Of a DNA stretch of 19,573 nt, positions 1 to 8,218 are shown piece after piece (position 1 is the stretch's first letter; every line of letters begins with the position of its first letter). The notes below the pieces were generated by a model that was given only the letters and a program-made list of their open reading frames with translations, was not told where the DNA came from and ran no database searches. The stretch is taken from positions 1 to 19,573 of the forward strand of contig DAINCF010000065.1 of assembly GCA_036732565.1 (NCBI GenBank), read 5' to 3'. The DNA is from JAIVJN01 sp036732565. Lineage in GTDB: Bacteria > Acidobacteriota > Vicinamibacteria > Vicinamibacterales > UBA2999. The translations under genes were made by a program, and so were the position numbers.

Positions 1-633
1 CCCGGTGCTCAGGCACCTGCTGCACCGGCGCAGACGCTGCCGCCACCGGATCCAATGGCGGCTGCGCCCGAATCGTTCTACAAACTGCAACCGAGTGATG
101 TCCTCTTCGTGAGGTATCGCGTCACGCCGGAGTACGACGCGACCGTCGCGGTGCAACCGGACGGCTTCATCAGCCTGCCCCTGGTCGGGGAAGTGAAGGT
201 GGCAGGTCTGAGTACTGCAGACGCGCGGCGTGAGATCGTCCGCGTCGCGAGCGCGCGTTTGAACGATCCCGAGATCACCGTCGAATTGAAGGATTTCCAG
301 AAGCCCCGCTTCGTCGTAGGCGGGCAGGTCGAGAAACCGGGACAATTCGAGTTGCGCGGCCGCGTGACGCTGCTCGAAGCGGTGGCGATGGCGGGCGGCT
401 TCAAGACCAGCGCGAAGCACTCCCAGGTCGTCATGTTTCGCCGCTACGACGACACCCGGGCGGTCACGCGCGTGATCAACGCCAAGGAGCTGACGCGCAG
501 CAACAAGATCGTGGAGGATCCCGAGCTGCGCGCCGGAGACTTGATCTTCGTGCCGCAGAACCGCATCAGCAAGATCGAGCGCCTCGTGCCGTTCACGACG
601 GTGGGCTGGCTCCTCGCCACGTTCGCTCAATAG
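1..633 (+). CDS. Polysaccharide export protein, Wza/SLBB family (5' partial)
   Basis: This is the C-terminal 210 residues of an outer-membrane or periplasmic polysaccharide export protein, which forms the exit channel for capsule or exopolysaccharide. The frame is open from base 1 through a Pro/Ala-rich linker (about residues 1-22), so the true start and signal peptide lie upstream and the ATG at 55 is probably internal. A Poly_export domain follows (YKLQPSDVLFVRY through the conserved DGFISLPLVGEV and a DPEITVEL segment, residues about 26-97). Next comes an SLBB-type beta-grasp domain (FVVGGQVEKPGQFEL to VTLLEAVAMAGGF, about 102-145). The end, AGDLIFVPQNRISKIERL followed by a short hydrophobic tail, is typical of the family. 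It lies 25 bp before the first glycosyltransferase and so starts the visible part of the exopolysaccharide operon. Family assignment is secure, but the polymer exported cannot be told from the sequence. Confidence 0.92.
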   Translation, partial: PGAQAPAAPAQTLPPPDPMAAAPESFYKLQPSDVLFVRYRVTPEYDATVAVQPDGFISLPLVGEVKVAGLSTADARREIVRVASARLNDPEITVELKDFQKPRFVVGGQVEKPGQFELRGRVTLLEAVAMAGGFKTSAKHSQVVMFRRYDDTRAVTRVINAKELTRSNKIVEDPELRAGDLIFVPQNRISKIERLVPFTTVGWLLATFAQ

Positions 634-658
634 GCATGAGGAACGCGACCGAGGCCTC

Positions 659-1780
659 GTGAGCAGCATCGCCATCTTCCATGACAACTTCGCCCAGATG
701 GGTGGCGCTGAGCGTGTCGCCGACGCGCTGACGGATGCCGTACCGACCGCACCGCTGTACACCACGCTGGCCGCTCGCGCCAAGTTGATTCCAAGCCTGC
801 GCGAGCGCGACATCCACACGACGTGGATGCGCTATCTGCCGCAGCCCGGTCGCTACTATCGCCACTACTTCCCGCTCTATCCGATTGCGATCGAGACGGC
901 CAACCTGCGCGCCTACGATCTGATCCTGTCGAGTTGCTGCGGCTACGCCAAAGGCGTGCGCACGCGGCCCGACGCGGTCCACGTGTGCTACTGCCACACG
1001 CCCATGCGATGGATCTGGCGGCATGCGGACTACGTCGCACGCGAGGGGTTCAGCGCGATGCAGCAACGTGCGTTGGCGCTGATGCTGCCGCCCCTCCGCA
1101 AGTGGGATCTCCACGCGGCACAGCGGCCCCACTACTTTCTGACCAATTCGACGGTCGTCGCGAACCGCATCCGCGAATACTACGGGCGCGACGCGACCGT
1201 CATTCCACCACCGGTCGATGTCGCGCGCTTCCAGATCAGTCAGCAGATCGACGATTTCTATCTCGTGCTGACGCGTCTCGTTTCGTACAAGCGCGTCGAC
1301 CTCGCCGTGCAGGCGTGCAATCTGCTGAAGCGACGGTTGATCGTCATCGGCGACGGTCCGGATCGACCGCGGCTCGAAGCGATGGCAGGGCCGACCGTGA
1401 CGTTCATGGGGCGGCAGCCCGACGCCGTCGTCAACGATGCGGTATCGACGTGTCGCGCCCTGCTGCTACCCGGCGAAGAGGACTTCGGCATCGTGCCGCT
1501 CGAAGCCAACGCGGCCGGACGACCGGTCGTGGCGTTGCGCCGTGGTGGGGCGACCGAAACGGTGCGTGACGGAGAGACCGGCGTCTTCTTCGACGACTCG
1601 ACGCCAGAGGCGCTCGCTGCCGCCATCGAACGGGCGGACCGGATCGATTGGTTGGCCGCGGCGCTGCGGGCGCATGCCTTGGCCTACGACCGCCCGGTCT
1701 TCACCGAACGCATTCGATCTTTCCTGCACGCCGTCGCTCCGTCGAGCCGCGTGCGACAACAGTTGGCGGCGTATGTCTGA
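659..1780 (+). CDS. Glycosyltransferase family 4 (GT-B fold)
   Basis: Probable retaining, nucleotide-sugar-dependent glycosyltransferase of 373 aa, cytosolic or peripheral to the inner membrane, adding one sugar to a lipid-linked glycan. The N-terminal domain opens with HDNFAQMGGAERV (residues 8-20), a glycine-rich acceptor-side loop, and contains CYCHTPMRWIW (110-120), a motif recurrent in GT4 enzymes of O-antigen and exopolysaccharide loci. The C-terminal domain has LTRLVSYKRVD (204-214) and the donor-binding E-x7-E motif at E274/E282 within EEDFGIVPLEANAAGRPVVA. The start is GTG at 659, and no in-frame ATG gives a better N-terminus. Its stop overlaps the flippase start by 8 bases, which indicates coupled translation. 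It resembles mannosyltransferase-like GT4 members by eye, but donor and acceptor specificity cannot be assigned. Confidence 0.93.
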   Translation: MSSIAIFHDNFAQMGGAERVADALTDAVPTAPLYTTLAARAKLIPSLRERDIHTTWMRYLPQPGRYYRHYFPLYPIAIETANLRAYDLILSSCCGYAKGVRTRPDAVHVCYCHTPMRWIWRHADYVAREGFSAMQQRALALMLPPLRKWDLHAAQRPHYFLTNSTVVANRIREYYGRDATVIPPPVDVARFQISQQIDDFYLVLTRLVSYKRVDLAVQACNLLKRRLIVIGDGPDRPRLEAMAGPTVTFMGRQPDAVVNDAVSTCRALLLPGEEDFGIVPLEANAAGRPVVALRRGGATETVRDGETGVFFDDSTPEALAAAIERADRIDWLAAALRAHALAYDRPVFTERIRSFLHAVAPSSRVRQQLAAYV

Positions 1781-3155
1781 ACCTGTGTCCCCGGAAACCG
1801 TGGCGTTCGAGCCAGCACCGCCGTCGATGTCCACGCCGATGACGGTCGTGAAGACGATCGCGCTTCGGTTCGGCGCCATCGGGCTCAACGCGGTGTCCGG
1901 CATCGTGACCGCTCGGGCGCTGCTGCCCGAGGGCCGGGGGCATCTGGCCGCCATGGTCATCTGGCCGGTGATGCTCTCGTGGTTGACGACGGTTGGCTTG
2001 CCATCGGCGTTGGTCTACCACTTGCGCCGCGAGCCGAAGGACGCCGCCGCGCTCGTCGGATGGGGGTTGCTGCTGTGCATCGGCGGCGCCGTCGTCGGCA
2101 CCGCGCTCGGGTGGTACGTCCTTCCGTTCTGGCTCGGGAAACAACAACCCGACGCGGTGATTTACGTGGCGCAGATCTGCCTGCTGACCACGGTGCTGGC
2201 GTCGTTGACACTGTTGGGCCGCGCCGTCTGGGAATCGCAAGGGCAGTTTGGCCGCTCCAACGTGGCGCAGCTGTTGTCGCCGCTGACGGTGGTGATTGGC
2301 CTGCTCGTCTTGTTGGCCTTCGGGGCGCTCACGCAGTTCTCGGCCGCCGCGGTCTACGTCCTGGCCGGGGTGCCGACGCTGATCTGGATTCTGGTCTCCA
2401 TCACCCGAGGCTTCCGTCCCACGCTTGCTGGTGGCGATCGCGTTCGGGCGCGGCTGCTCGACTACGGCCTTCGATCGTACGGCGTCGATCTCGGCGGCGT
2501 GCTGTCGGTCTATCTGGATCAGGCGCTGGTGGTCGGCCTGCTGACTGCGGAATCGATGGGCATTTACGTGGTCGCCCTCAGCATCACCCGCATGATCGGC
2601 GCGGTGCATTCGGCGATTGGATCGATCGTGTTTCCCAAGGTCGTGGGCATGGCCACCATCGAGATGACCGGCGCCGTCGCACGGGCCGCACGGATGGCCC
2701 TCATCGCCAGCGGCGCGCTTGGCGTGCTCGTGGTGGTCACGGGCCCAACGCTGCTGCGATGGCTGTACGGTCCGTCGTTTGGCGCCGCCAGCGCCATCCT
2801 GCCGATCCTGGTGTGCGAGATGCTGTTTTCGGGCACGGCGTTCATCCTCCTGCAGAGTTTCATGGCGGCCGGCAGGCCTGGAATCGCCACGATGCTCCTG
2901 TTCATCTCGTTGGCGATCGCCGTGCCGATCTTCCTGGTGCTGGTCCCTCCGTTCGGCGTCGTCGGCGCCGCGTCGGCACTGATGATCTCGTCCGGCATTC
3001 GCCTCACGCTGACGATGGTGGCGTATCGCGTCATCTTGGGCGTGCCGATGCCACGCCTGTGGATCGACAGTTCGGATCTGGCGAACCTCGTGCATTACCG
3101 TGGCTCTCTCATCAGCTCTCTTGGCAGGCTTCGCGCCGCGGGAGAAGTGAAATGA
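1773..3155 (+). CDS. Wzx-like oligosaccharide flippase (MOP superfamily)
   Basis: Integral inner-membrane protein of 460 aa, predicted to move lipid-linked oligosaccharide from the cytoplasmic to the periplasmic leaflet. After a short polar N-terminus (MSEPVSPETVAFEP), hydrophobic segments recur to the C-terminus, about 12 in all: for example near residues 30-50, 58-80, 95-120, 130-150, 168-185, 190-210, 240-258, 262-290, 308-326, 340-362, 372-390 and 394-420. Short charged loops such as RREPKD and GRAVWESQGQFGRSN separate them, as expected of polysaccharide transporters in the MOP superfamily. ATG at 1773 was chosen because it gives a compact N-terminus and overlaps the upstream gene by 8 bases; ATG 1830 is an alternative. 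The frame is open further upstream but there overlaps the preceding GT4 and is not credible. Pairing with a Wzy/WaaL-like protein downstream supports a Wzx role. Confidence 0.9.
   Translation: MSEPVSPETVAFEPAPPSMSTPMTVVKTIALRFGAIGLNAVSGIVTARALLPEGRGHLAAMVIWPVMLSWLTTVGLPSALVYHLRREPKDAAALVGWGLLLCIGGAVVGTALGWYVLPFWLGKQQPDAVIYVAQICLLTTVLASLTLLGRAVWESQGQFGRSNVAQLLSPLTVVIGLLVLLAFGALTQFSAAAVYVLAGVPTLIWILVSITRGFRPTLAGGDRVRARLLDYGLRSYGVDLGGVLSVYLDQALVVGLLTAESMGIYVVALSITRMIGAVHSAIGSIVFPKVVGMATIEMTGAVARAARMALIASGALGVLVVVTGPTLLRWLYGPSFGAASAILPILVCEMLFSGTAFILLQSFMAAGRPGIATMLLFISLAIAVPIFLVLVPPFGVVGAASALMISSGIRLTLTMVAYRVILGVPMPRLWIDSSDLANLVHYRGSLISSLGRLRAAGEVK
3139..3146 (+). promoter_or_regulatory. Ribosome binding site for the second GT4 gene
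   Basis: CGGGAGAA, purine-rich and lying five bases before the ATG at 3152, inside the end of the flippase gene. It fixes the start of the downstream gene at the ATGA overlap rather than at upstream in-frame codons. Confidence 0.6.
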
Positions 3156-4372
3156 GCGCTGCGAGCCCGCGCCGCTTGACGATCTTCATCGCCCACGCGT
3201 CGGAGTTGATGACCGATCACCGGCCGCACGGGGACGGCCTCATTTCGTTCGGCTTCATTCGTCGACTCGCCGAGCGCGGCCACGAAGTGCACGTCGCCGC
3301 ACAAGAGATCGACGTCCGCGCGCCGCTGCCCGCGACTCTGCATGTCTATCCACTTACGCGTGGACCGGGCCGCATCTCGATGCTCGATCGACTCACGTTC
3401 ATGGTGCGCATGCGCGCGCTGTTCAACCGGTTGAGCGCGAACATCCACTTCGACGTCGTCCACCAGATGAACCCGGTCTTCACCGGCCTCAGCCTGTCGC
3501 TCGTGGGCGTGCGCACGCCATTGGTGCTGGGCACGTTCTTTCCGCGATGGGAAGGCGACGCCAAGGAGCGCGAGGATCCGGACTCGCCATGGGTGAGGCA
3601 CGCGAAGCAGTCGATGAGCGGCGTGATCACGCGACTGCAGCAGGCACGAGCCGCCGGTCTCCTGCTGGCGTTCCCGGATGCGATCTCGCGAATCGCCGAG
3701 CCGGAGCGCCACAAGGATCGCATCTATCACGTCGAGCACGGGATCGACATCAGGGGCTTCGCCGAGCGCGCGTCGGTGCCGGAGCGGCCATCGGTGCTGT
3801 TTCTGGCCAACGTGATCTATCGCAAGGGCATTTTCACGCTGCTGGAGGCGTTCGAGCAGGTGGCGCGAGCGGTGCCCGACGCCGAGCTCGTCATCGGCGG
3901 ACGCGGGCATCAGCTGGAGGAAGTACGAGCCAAGATTGCGACGATGGCCGGCTGCCGAATCCGCATGCTCGGGCATGTCGATCGGCCGAACGTGCCGGAG
4001 GTGATGCGCGCACACTCCGTGTACTGCCTGCCGTCGTTCGGCGAGCCGTTCGGCATGAGCGTCCTGGAGGCCATGGCCTGCGGCCTACCGGTGGTCGCCA
4101 CTGCCGTGGGCGGGCCGCGTCATTTGATCAAGGAACAGGGGGGACGGCTCGTCCCCCCGCGCGACGCCGCGGCGCTCGCGGCTGCGCTCATCGAGATCCT
4201 CTCGTCTCCGGCGCTGCAACGGTCGATGGGTCGGTACAACCGCACGCGCGTCGAGACGGAGTTCGAGATCGAGCGATCGGTGGATCACCTCGAGAGCGCG
4301 TACGCCGCCGTCCTGCGGCAATCCACGACGACGAGGTCGACACCACGATCGCGACTCATGGGCACGACATGA
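3152..4372 (+). CDS. Glycosyltransferase family 4 (GT-B fold)
   Basis: Predicted retaining glycosyltransferase of 406 aa. The N-terminal half has the expected order: FIAHASELMTDHRPHGDG (residues 12-29), then GFIRRLAERGHEVHVAA. The C-terminal Glycos_transf_1 domain contains LFLANVIYRKGIFTLLEAFEQ (216-236), ELVIGGRG, and the donor-site E-x7-E at E298/E306 within SFGEPFGMSVLEAMACGLPVVAT. A GGRLVPPRD loop and a C-terminal helix follow, which is normal for GT4. The start ATG at 3152 overlaps the flippase stop as ATGA. The frame remains open far upstream, but that stretch is arginine-rich and antiphase to the flippase, so it is a shadow. The 3' end overlaps the next GT4 by four bases. Substrate is unknown. 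Confidence 0.93.
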   Translation: MSAASPRRLTIFIAHASELMTDHRPHGDGLISFGFIRRLAERGHEVHVAAQEIDVRAPLPATLHVYPLTRGPGRISMLDRLTFMVRMRALFNRLSANIHFDVVHQMNPVFTGLSLSLVGVRTPLVLGTFFPRWEGDAKEREDPDSPWVRHAKQSMSGVITRLQQARAAGLLLAFPDAISRIAEPERHKDRIYHVEHGIDIRGFAERASVPERPSVLFLANVIYRKGIFTLLEAFEQVARAVPDAELVIGGRGHQLEEVRAKIATMAGCRIRMLGHVDRPNVPEVMRAHSVYCLPSFGEPFGMSVLEAMACGLPVVATAVGGPRHLIKEQGGRLVPPRDAAALAAALIEILSSPALQRSMGRYNRTRVETEFEIERSVDHLESAYAAVLRQSTTTRSTPRSRLMGTT

Positions 4373-5601
4373 CCATCGTCATCGCCAACGACGTGGCGTT
4401 CGTGAACGGCGGCGCCGCGAGCGTGGCGCTGGGAGGCGCCAAGGCGCTCGCCTGTCGTGGGCATCGCGTGATTCTGTTCACCGCGGTCGGACCCGTGGCG
4501 CAGGAGCTGCAGGAGGTGCCGGGCCTGGAGGTCGTCTGTCTGGATCAGTCGGACATCTGGAGCGATCCCAATCGCCTGCGTGCCGCGACCAACAGCCTGT
4601 GGAACCGCTCGGCCGCAGACCGCCTGGGGGAGGTCCTGGCGCGCCTGAATCCCTCGGAGACCGTGGTCCATCTGCACTCGTGGACCAAGGCGCTCTCGTC
4701 GTCGGTGGTCCGTGCCGCGCGCGCGCGTGGATTCCAGGTCGTGGTGACCTTGCACGACTTCATGTCGGTCTGCCCGACGGGCACGCTCTTCCATCACGGG
4801 ACCGGGCGCGGCTGTGGGTTCAAGCCCCTGTCGATGCGCTGCGTGACCGCCAATTGCGACGCGCGCAGTTATTCGCACAAGTTGTGGCGCGTGCTCCGAC
4901 AGAGCGTGCAGGCGAGGATCGGCCATCTTCCCCAATCCGACGGCGATTTCATCACCATCTCGGACGCAGGACATCGTGTCTTCCACGAGCTCCTCCCGGC
5001 CGGGGCGCGCCTCCATCACGTGCCGAACTTCACCGACATGCCGCGCCTGGAGCCCGTTGCAGTCGAGCACAATGACGCGATGGTGTACATCGGTCGGCTA
5101 TCGGCGGAGAAGGGGCCCACGCTGCTCGCCGAGTGCGCCGAACGCCTGGGCGTGCACGCCATCTTCGTCGGAGAAGGGGAGTTGGCTTCTGCCGTGCACG
5201 CACGCTGCTCCTCGGCCGAGATCACAGGATGGCTCCCGGCAGAGGGCGTGCGTGCCCAGCTAGGCCGCGCCCGCGCGCTGGTACTGCCGTCGGTGTGGTT
5301 CGAGCTCCAGGGTCTCGTCGTCGCCGAAGCCGCTGCGTTGGGTGTACCGGCGATCGTCCCCGACGATAGCGGAGCGGCCGACTGGGTGGACAACGGCGCC
5401 AGTGGGCTCTGGTTCAAGGCGGGAGACATCGAGGACCTCGGTCGACAGATTCGCATCGTGATGGACGATCCGGCGCTGGCGGCACGGATGGGGGCAGCGG
5501 CGTATCGACGGTTCTGGGCGGCGCCGCCGACGCTCGATCGGCACGCCGAAGACCTCGAGCACGTGTACCAGTCGATGTTGGCGAGAGGTGTCGCGGCATG
5601 A
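4369..5601 (+). CDS. Glycosyltransferase family 4 with a cysteine-rich insert
   Basis: GT4 enzyme of 410 aa. It begins MTIVIANDVAFVNGGAASVAL, a nucleotide-sugar transferase N-terminus with a GG loop at residues 14-15. A segment from 135 to 163 carries four cysteines (C135, C149, C158, C163) directly after VTLHDFMSVCPTGTL. A cysteine cluster at this place recurs in a subset of GT4 proteins and might bind metal or form a structural knuckle. The donor domain has YIGRLSAEKGPTLLAE (240-255), GEGEL, and E-x7-E at E312/E320 in WFELQGLVVAEAAALG. The start is the ATG of an ATGA overlap at 4369, and the stop overlaps the following membrane-protein gene in the same way. The product would add a sugar in the exopolysaccharide repeat unit; which sugar cannot be read from the sequence. 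Confidence 0.92.
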   Translation: MTIVIANDVAFVNGGAASVALGGAKALACRGHRVILFTAVGPVAQELQEVPGLEVVCLDQSDIWSDPNRLRAATNSLWNRSAADRLGEVLARLNPSETVVHLHSWTKALSSSVVRAARARGFQVVVTLHDFMSVCPTGTLFHHGTGRGCGFKPLSMRCVTANCDARSYSHKLWRVLRQSVQARIGHLPQSDGDFITISDAGHRVFHELLPAGARLHHVPNFTDMPRLEPVAVEHNDAMVYIGRLSAEKGPTLLAECAERLGVHAIFVGEGELASAVHARCSSAEITGWLPAEGVRAQLGRARALVLPSVWFELQGLVVAEAAALGVPAIVPDDSGAADWVDNGASGLWFKAGDIEDLGRQIRIVMDDPALAARMGAAAYRRFWAAPPTLDRHAEDLEHVYQSMLARGVAA

Positions 5602-7067
5602 CCAGGCGCGTGCTGCGACTCAACGCGAAAACCAGCCACCGGTTCGCCACCGCGTGGCCTCAGCTCGCGTTCTTTGCGTTCGCCGGTCTGCTGCTGTTCA
5701 CGCGACTCGCCGGTCCCATGCGCATCGTCTATCCCATCGCAGCGGTCGCGGTCGGGTGGCGGTTGATGCGTATCAGTCTCGGGTCGTACGTCAGCTTTCT
5801 CATCTGGCTCTGGTTCTTGACGCCATTCATCCGTCGCATCGCGGATCTGTATGCGGGGTGGCAGGAGCCGAGCTTTGTGCTGCTGGCGCCCTACCTGGTG
5901 ACAGCGCTTACCATCGAGCGGATTCTGGAGCAGAGCATCCGGAAGCAGCCGCTTCCGCGTCTGGCCGGTGGGTCGATGTTCGGCCTAGCGGCCCTCGGCG
6001 CCGGGATTGGCGTCCCGATCGGTCTCATGACCGCGCCGGCGCCGGCGATGACCGAGATCCTCAACTGGCTCGTACCGCTCGCGTTCGGGTGGTATCTCGC
6101 GACCCGGTACGACCAGCTCCATGAGATCGAGAAGCATGCCCTGCCCGCGTTTACACGCGCGGGCCTCCTGGCCGGGGCGTACGGCATCTATCAGTTCACG
6201 GTCCTGCCGCCCTGGGATCTCAACTGGATGCAGATCGTCGAGATGGTGTCCATCGGCGTGCCCGAACCGTTCACGGTTCGCGTCTTCAGCACGATGCATG
6301 CACCGGGCGTCCTGGCCTTCTTCCTCGTCGTCTCGCTCCTGGCGTGGGTCGCGAAGCCGCATGCCTCGGGGACACCGGGTGCGGCCCTGGCGGGCGTCAC
6401 CCTGCTGTTGTCACAGGTGCGGTCCGCCTGGATGGCGTTCGTGGTGGCCGCCGCGCTCGTCATCATCCGGCTGAAACCCGCACAGCAGGTTCGCACCCTC
6501 GTCCTACTCGGCGTGGCGGTGATGGCCACCGGCGCGTTCCTGCTGACGCCGGAGATGTCGGAGATGTTCGATCGACGCTTTTCGACGCTCGAGCGCCTCG
6601 AGGAGGACGACAGTGCGCTCTCACGCATGGCCGGTCACGGGGCGGCGTTCGAGTTCATGCTCACGCATCCGCTCGGCGCCGGCATCGGTCGCGGCGACGA
6701 TGACGTCGAAGCCCTGATCTCCCTACGCGACAGCGTGATCGTGGCGGTGTTCGTCCAGTTCGGCCTGGTGGGCTCGATCCTGTACTTGATGGCGTTCTTC
6801 CTGTTGTTCATCCAGTTGTGGCGCTATTACCGGCACGCGTCGAGTCATGAGGGCATGACGCTGGGCGCAGCCGCGATCGGCCTGATGATCGGATCGCTCT
6901 TCGGCGCGACCAACAACGGCCCTACCGGGATGATCTTGTGGATGATCGGCGGGCTGGCCACGGCCGACCGTCACCTGGCCAGACAGCGCCTCGCCGCCGT
7001 CCAGGCGCAGACGCAGCGTCTCAGCCGAGCCCGCGCGGCCGTCGTGCCGGAGCGGGCGGCGGGTTGA
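5598..7067 (+). CDS. O-antigen ligase/polymerase-like membrane protein (Wzy/WaaL type)
   Basis: Polytopic inner-membrane protein of 489 aa, likely to polymerise flipped repeat units or ligate the glycan to an acceptor on the periplasmic face. Hydrophobic segments occur near residues 22-40, 43-60, 64-80, 92-108, 124-146, 153-169, 186-202, 232-250, 262-275, 276-292, 299-317, 378-408, 420-436 and 443-456. A long hydrophilic loop from about 318 to 377 holds the family-typical segment HPLGAGIGRGDDD followed by LRDSVIVAVFVQFGLVG, matching the Wzy_C/O-antigen ligase pattern of a G-rich loop before a conserved helix. The C-terminus is basic and cytosolic. It starts in an ATGA overlap with the upstream GT4. 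Ligase and polymerase roles cannot be separated by sequence alone; presence of a flippase and no ABC transporter genes in the window favours a Wzx/Wzy-type route. Confidence 0.87.
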   Translation: MTRRVLRLNAKTSHRFATAWPQLAFFAFAGLLLFTRLAGPMRIVYPIAAVAVGWRLMRISLGSYVSFLIWLWFLTPFIRRIADLYAGWQEPSFVLLAPYLVTALTIERILEQSIRKQPLPRLAGGSMFGLAALGAGIGVPIGLMTAPAPAMTEILNWLVPLAFGWYLATRYDQLHEIEKHALPAFTRAGLLAGAYGIYQFTVLPPWDLNWMQIVEMVSIGVPEPFTVRVFSTMHAPGVLAFFLVVSLLAWVAKPHASGTPGAALAGVTLLLSQVRSAWMAFVVAAALVIIRLKPAQQVRTLVLLGVAVMATGAFLLTPEMSEMFDRRFSTLERLEEDDSALSRMAGHGAAFEFMLTHPLGAGIGRGDDDVEALISLRDSVIVAVFVQFGLVGSILYLMAFFLLFIQLWRYYRHASSHEGMTLGAAAIGLMIGSLFGATNNGPTGMILWMIGGLATADRHLARQRLAAVQAQTQRLSRARAAVVPERAAG

Positions 7068-7081
7068 GGGCTGACGTGGCA

Positions 7082-8218
7082 ATGCGCGCGCTGCAAGTCG
7101 GAAGCGTATGGCTCTCGGAACGGGCCGGCGGCGGCGATCGGGTGTTCGCCGACTTGGCGAACCATCTTCCCGCCAACGGTATCGGGCTCGAGGCGTTGGT
7201 CGCGGGCCCGATCGACGTCGATCCTCCGACCGCCGCCAAGCTCTCGACGTTCGGCAACGTCACCGACGGCACCCGCGTCCGCTGGCTCGGCGCTCGGAAA
7301 GCCATCGCCGAACGGCTCGACGCGGGACAGGTGGATCTGATGGCCTCGCATTTCGCGCTCTACGCGTCAGCGGTGGTCGGCCGACTTCGTCGTGTGCCGC
7401 ACGTGGTGCATTTCCACGGCCCATGGGCCGCGGAATCGCGACAGGAAGGCAGCAACCGACTGGCCGTGCTCGCCAAGTGGAGCATCGAGCGGACCGTGTA
7501 CAAGTCCGCCGTCCGCTTCATCGTGCTATCCGAAGCGTTTGGACGGCTCGCGACGCAGGAGTACGGCGTGCCCGCCGAGCTCATTCGCGTCATCCCTGGC
7601 GCGGCCGACCTCGCGCGCTTTCACGTGAGCGAGACCAGAAGTGAAGCACGAGCGGTTCTGGGATGGCCAACCGACCGACGCATTCTCGTGTCGGTGCGCA
7701 GGCTGGTGCGTCGCACCGGCGTCGACCGGTTGATCGAAGCGATGCCACGGGTCAGAGCGCACGTGCCGGATGTCCGACTCTTCGTGGGCGGCACCGGTCC
7801 GTTGCGCGCGCACCTCCAGCGCCGCATCGAGGAACTGGGCCTCGACGATTGCGTGACCCTGTTGGGCTACGTCGCCGACGAACAGCTGCCGCTGATGTAC
7901 CGCGCGGCCGATCTCAATGTCATCCCGACGATTGCGCTGGAAGGGTTCGGCCTGACCGCCGTTGAGGCGCTGGCGGCGGGGACGGCGTCGATTGTCACGC
8001 CGATTGGCGGCCTTCCCGAGATTCTGTCGCCGCTGGCTCCGCACCTCGTGCTGGAGTCGACCGAGATTCCTGCGATCGTGCGTGGTCTCACCGACGCGCT
8101 GTCGGGTGCCGTCCGAATTCCCAGCGATGACGAATGTCGATCGTTTGCGGTCGAGCGGTTCTCGGCAGAGCTGATGGCCCGGCGTGTGGCCTCCGTTTAT
8201 AGGGAGGTCTGCGCGTGA
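7082..8218 (+). CDS. Glycosyltransferase family 4 (GT-B fold)
   Basis: GT4 enzyme of 378 aa. The N-terminus MRALQVGSVWLSERAGGGDR carries the glycine-rich loop (residues 16-18). VVHFHGPWAAESRQEG (108-123) is a conserved acceptor-domain motif. The C-terminal domain has SVRRLVRRTGVDRLIEAMP (204-222), FVGGTGPLRAHL, and E-x7-E at E287/E295 in LEGFGLTAVEALAAGTASIV. The start is uncertain: ATG 7082 is chosen, but GTG 7076 sits five bases after a GAGGG at 7066-7070, and TTG 7064 would overlap the previous stop. Any of these changes only the first few residues. The 3' end overlaps the next gene by four bases (GTGA). Sugar specificity is unknown. Confidence 0.92.
   Translation: MRALQVGSVWLSERAGGGDRVFADLANHLPANGIGLEALVAGPIDVDPPTAAKLSTFGNVTDGTRVRWLGARKAIAERLDAGQVDLMASHFALYASAVVGRLRRVPHVVHFHGPWAAESRQEGSNRLAVLAKWSIERTVYKSAVRFIVLSEAFGRLATQEYGVPAELIRVIPGAADLARFHVSETRSEARAVLGWPTDRRILVSVRRLVRRTGVDRLIEAMPRVRAHVPDVRLFVGGTGPLRAHLQRRIEELGLDDCVTLLGYVADEQLPLMYRAADLNVIPTIALEGFGLTAVEALAAGTASIVTPIGGLPEILSPLAPHLVLESTEIPAIVRGLTDALSGAVRIPSDDECRSFAVERFSAELMARRVASVYREVCA
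8201..8207 (+). promoter_or_regulatory. Ribosome binding site for the GTG-started glycosyltransferase
   Basis: AGGGAGG with a 7-base spacer to GTG 8215. It is a strong Shine-Dalgarno sequence inside the end of the previous gene and supports the GTG start, which would otherwise look weak. Confidence 0.7.

Noticed and set aside
1701..3095. 464-codon minus-strand frame opposite the flippase
   Set aside because: Rich in His, Arg, Gln and Asp in the way expected of an antisense reading of hydrophobic codons; no motif.
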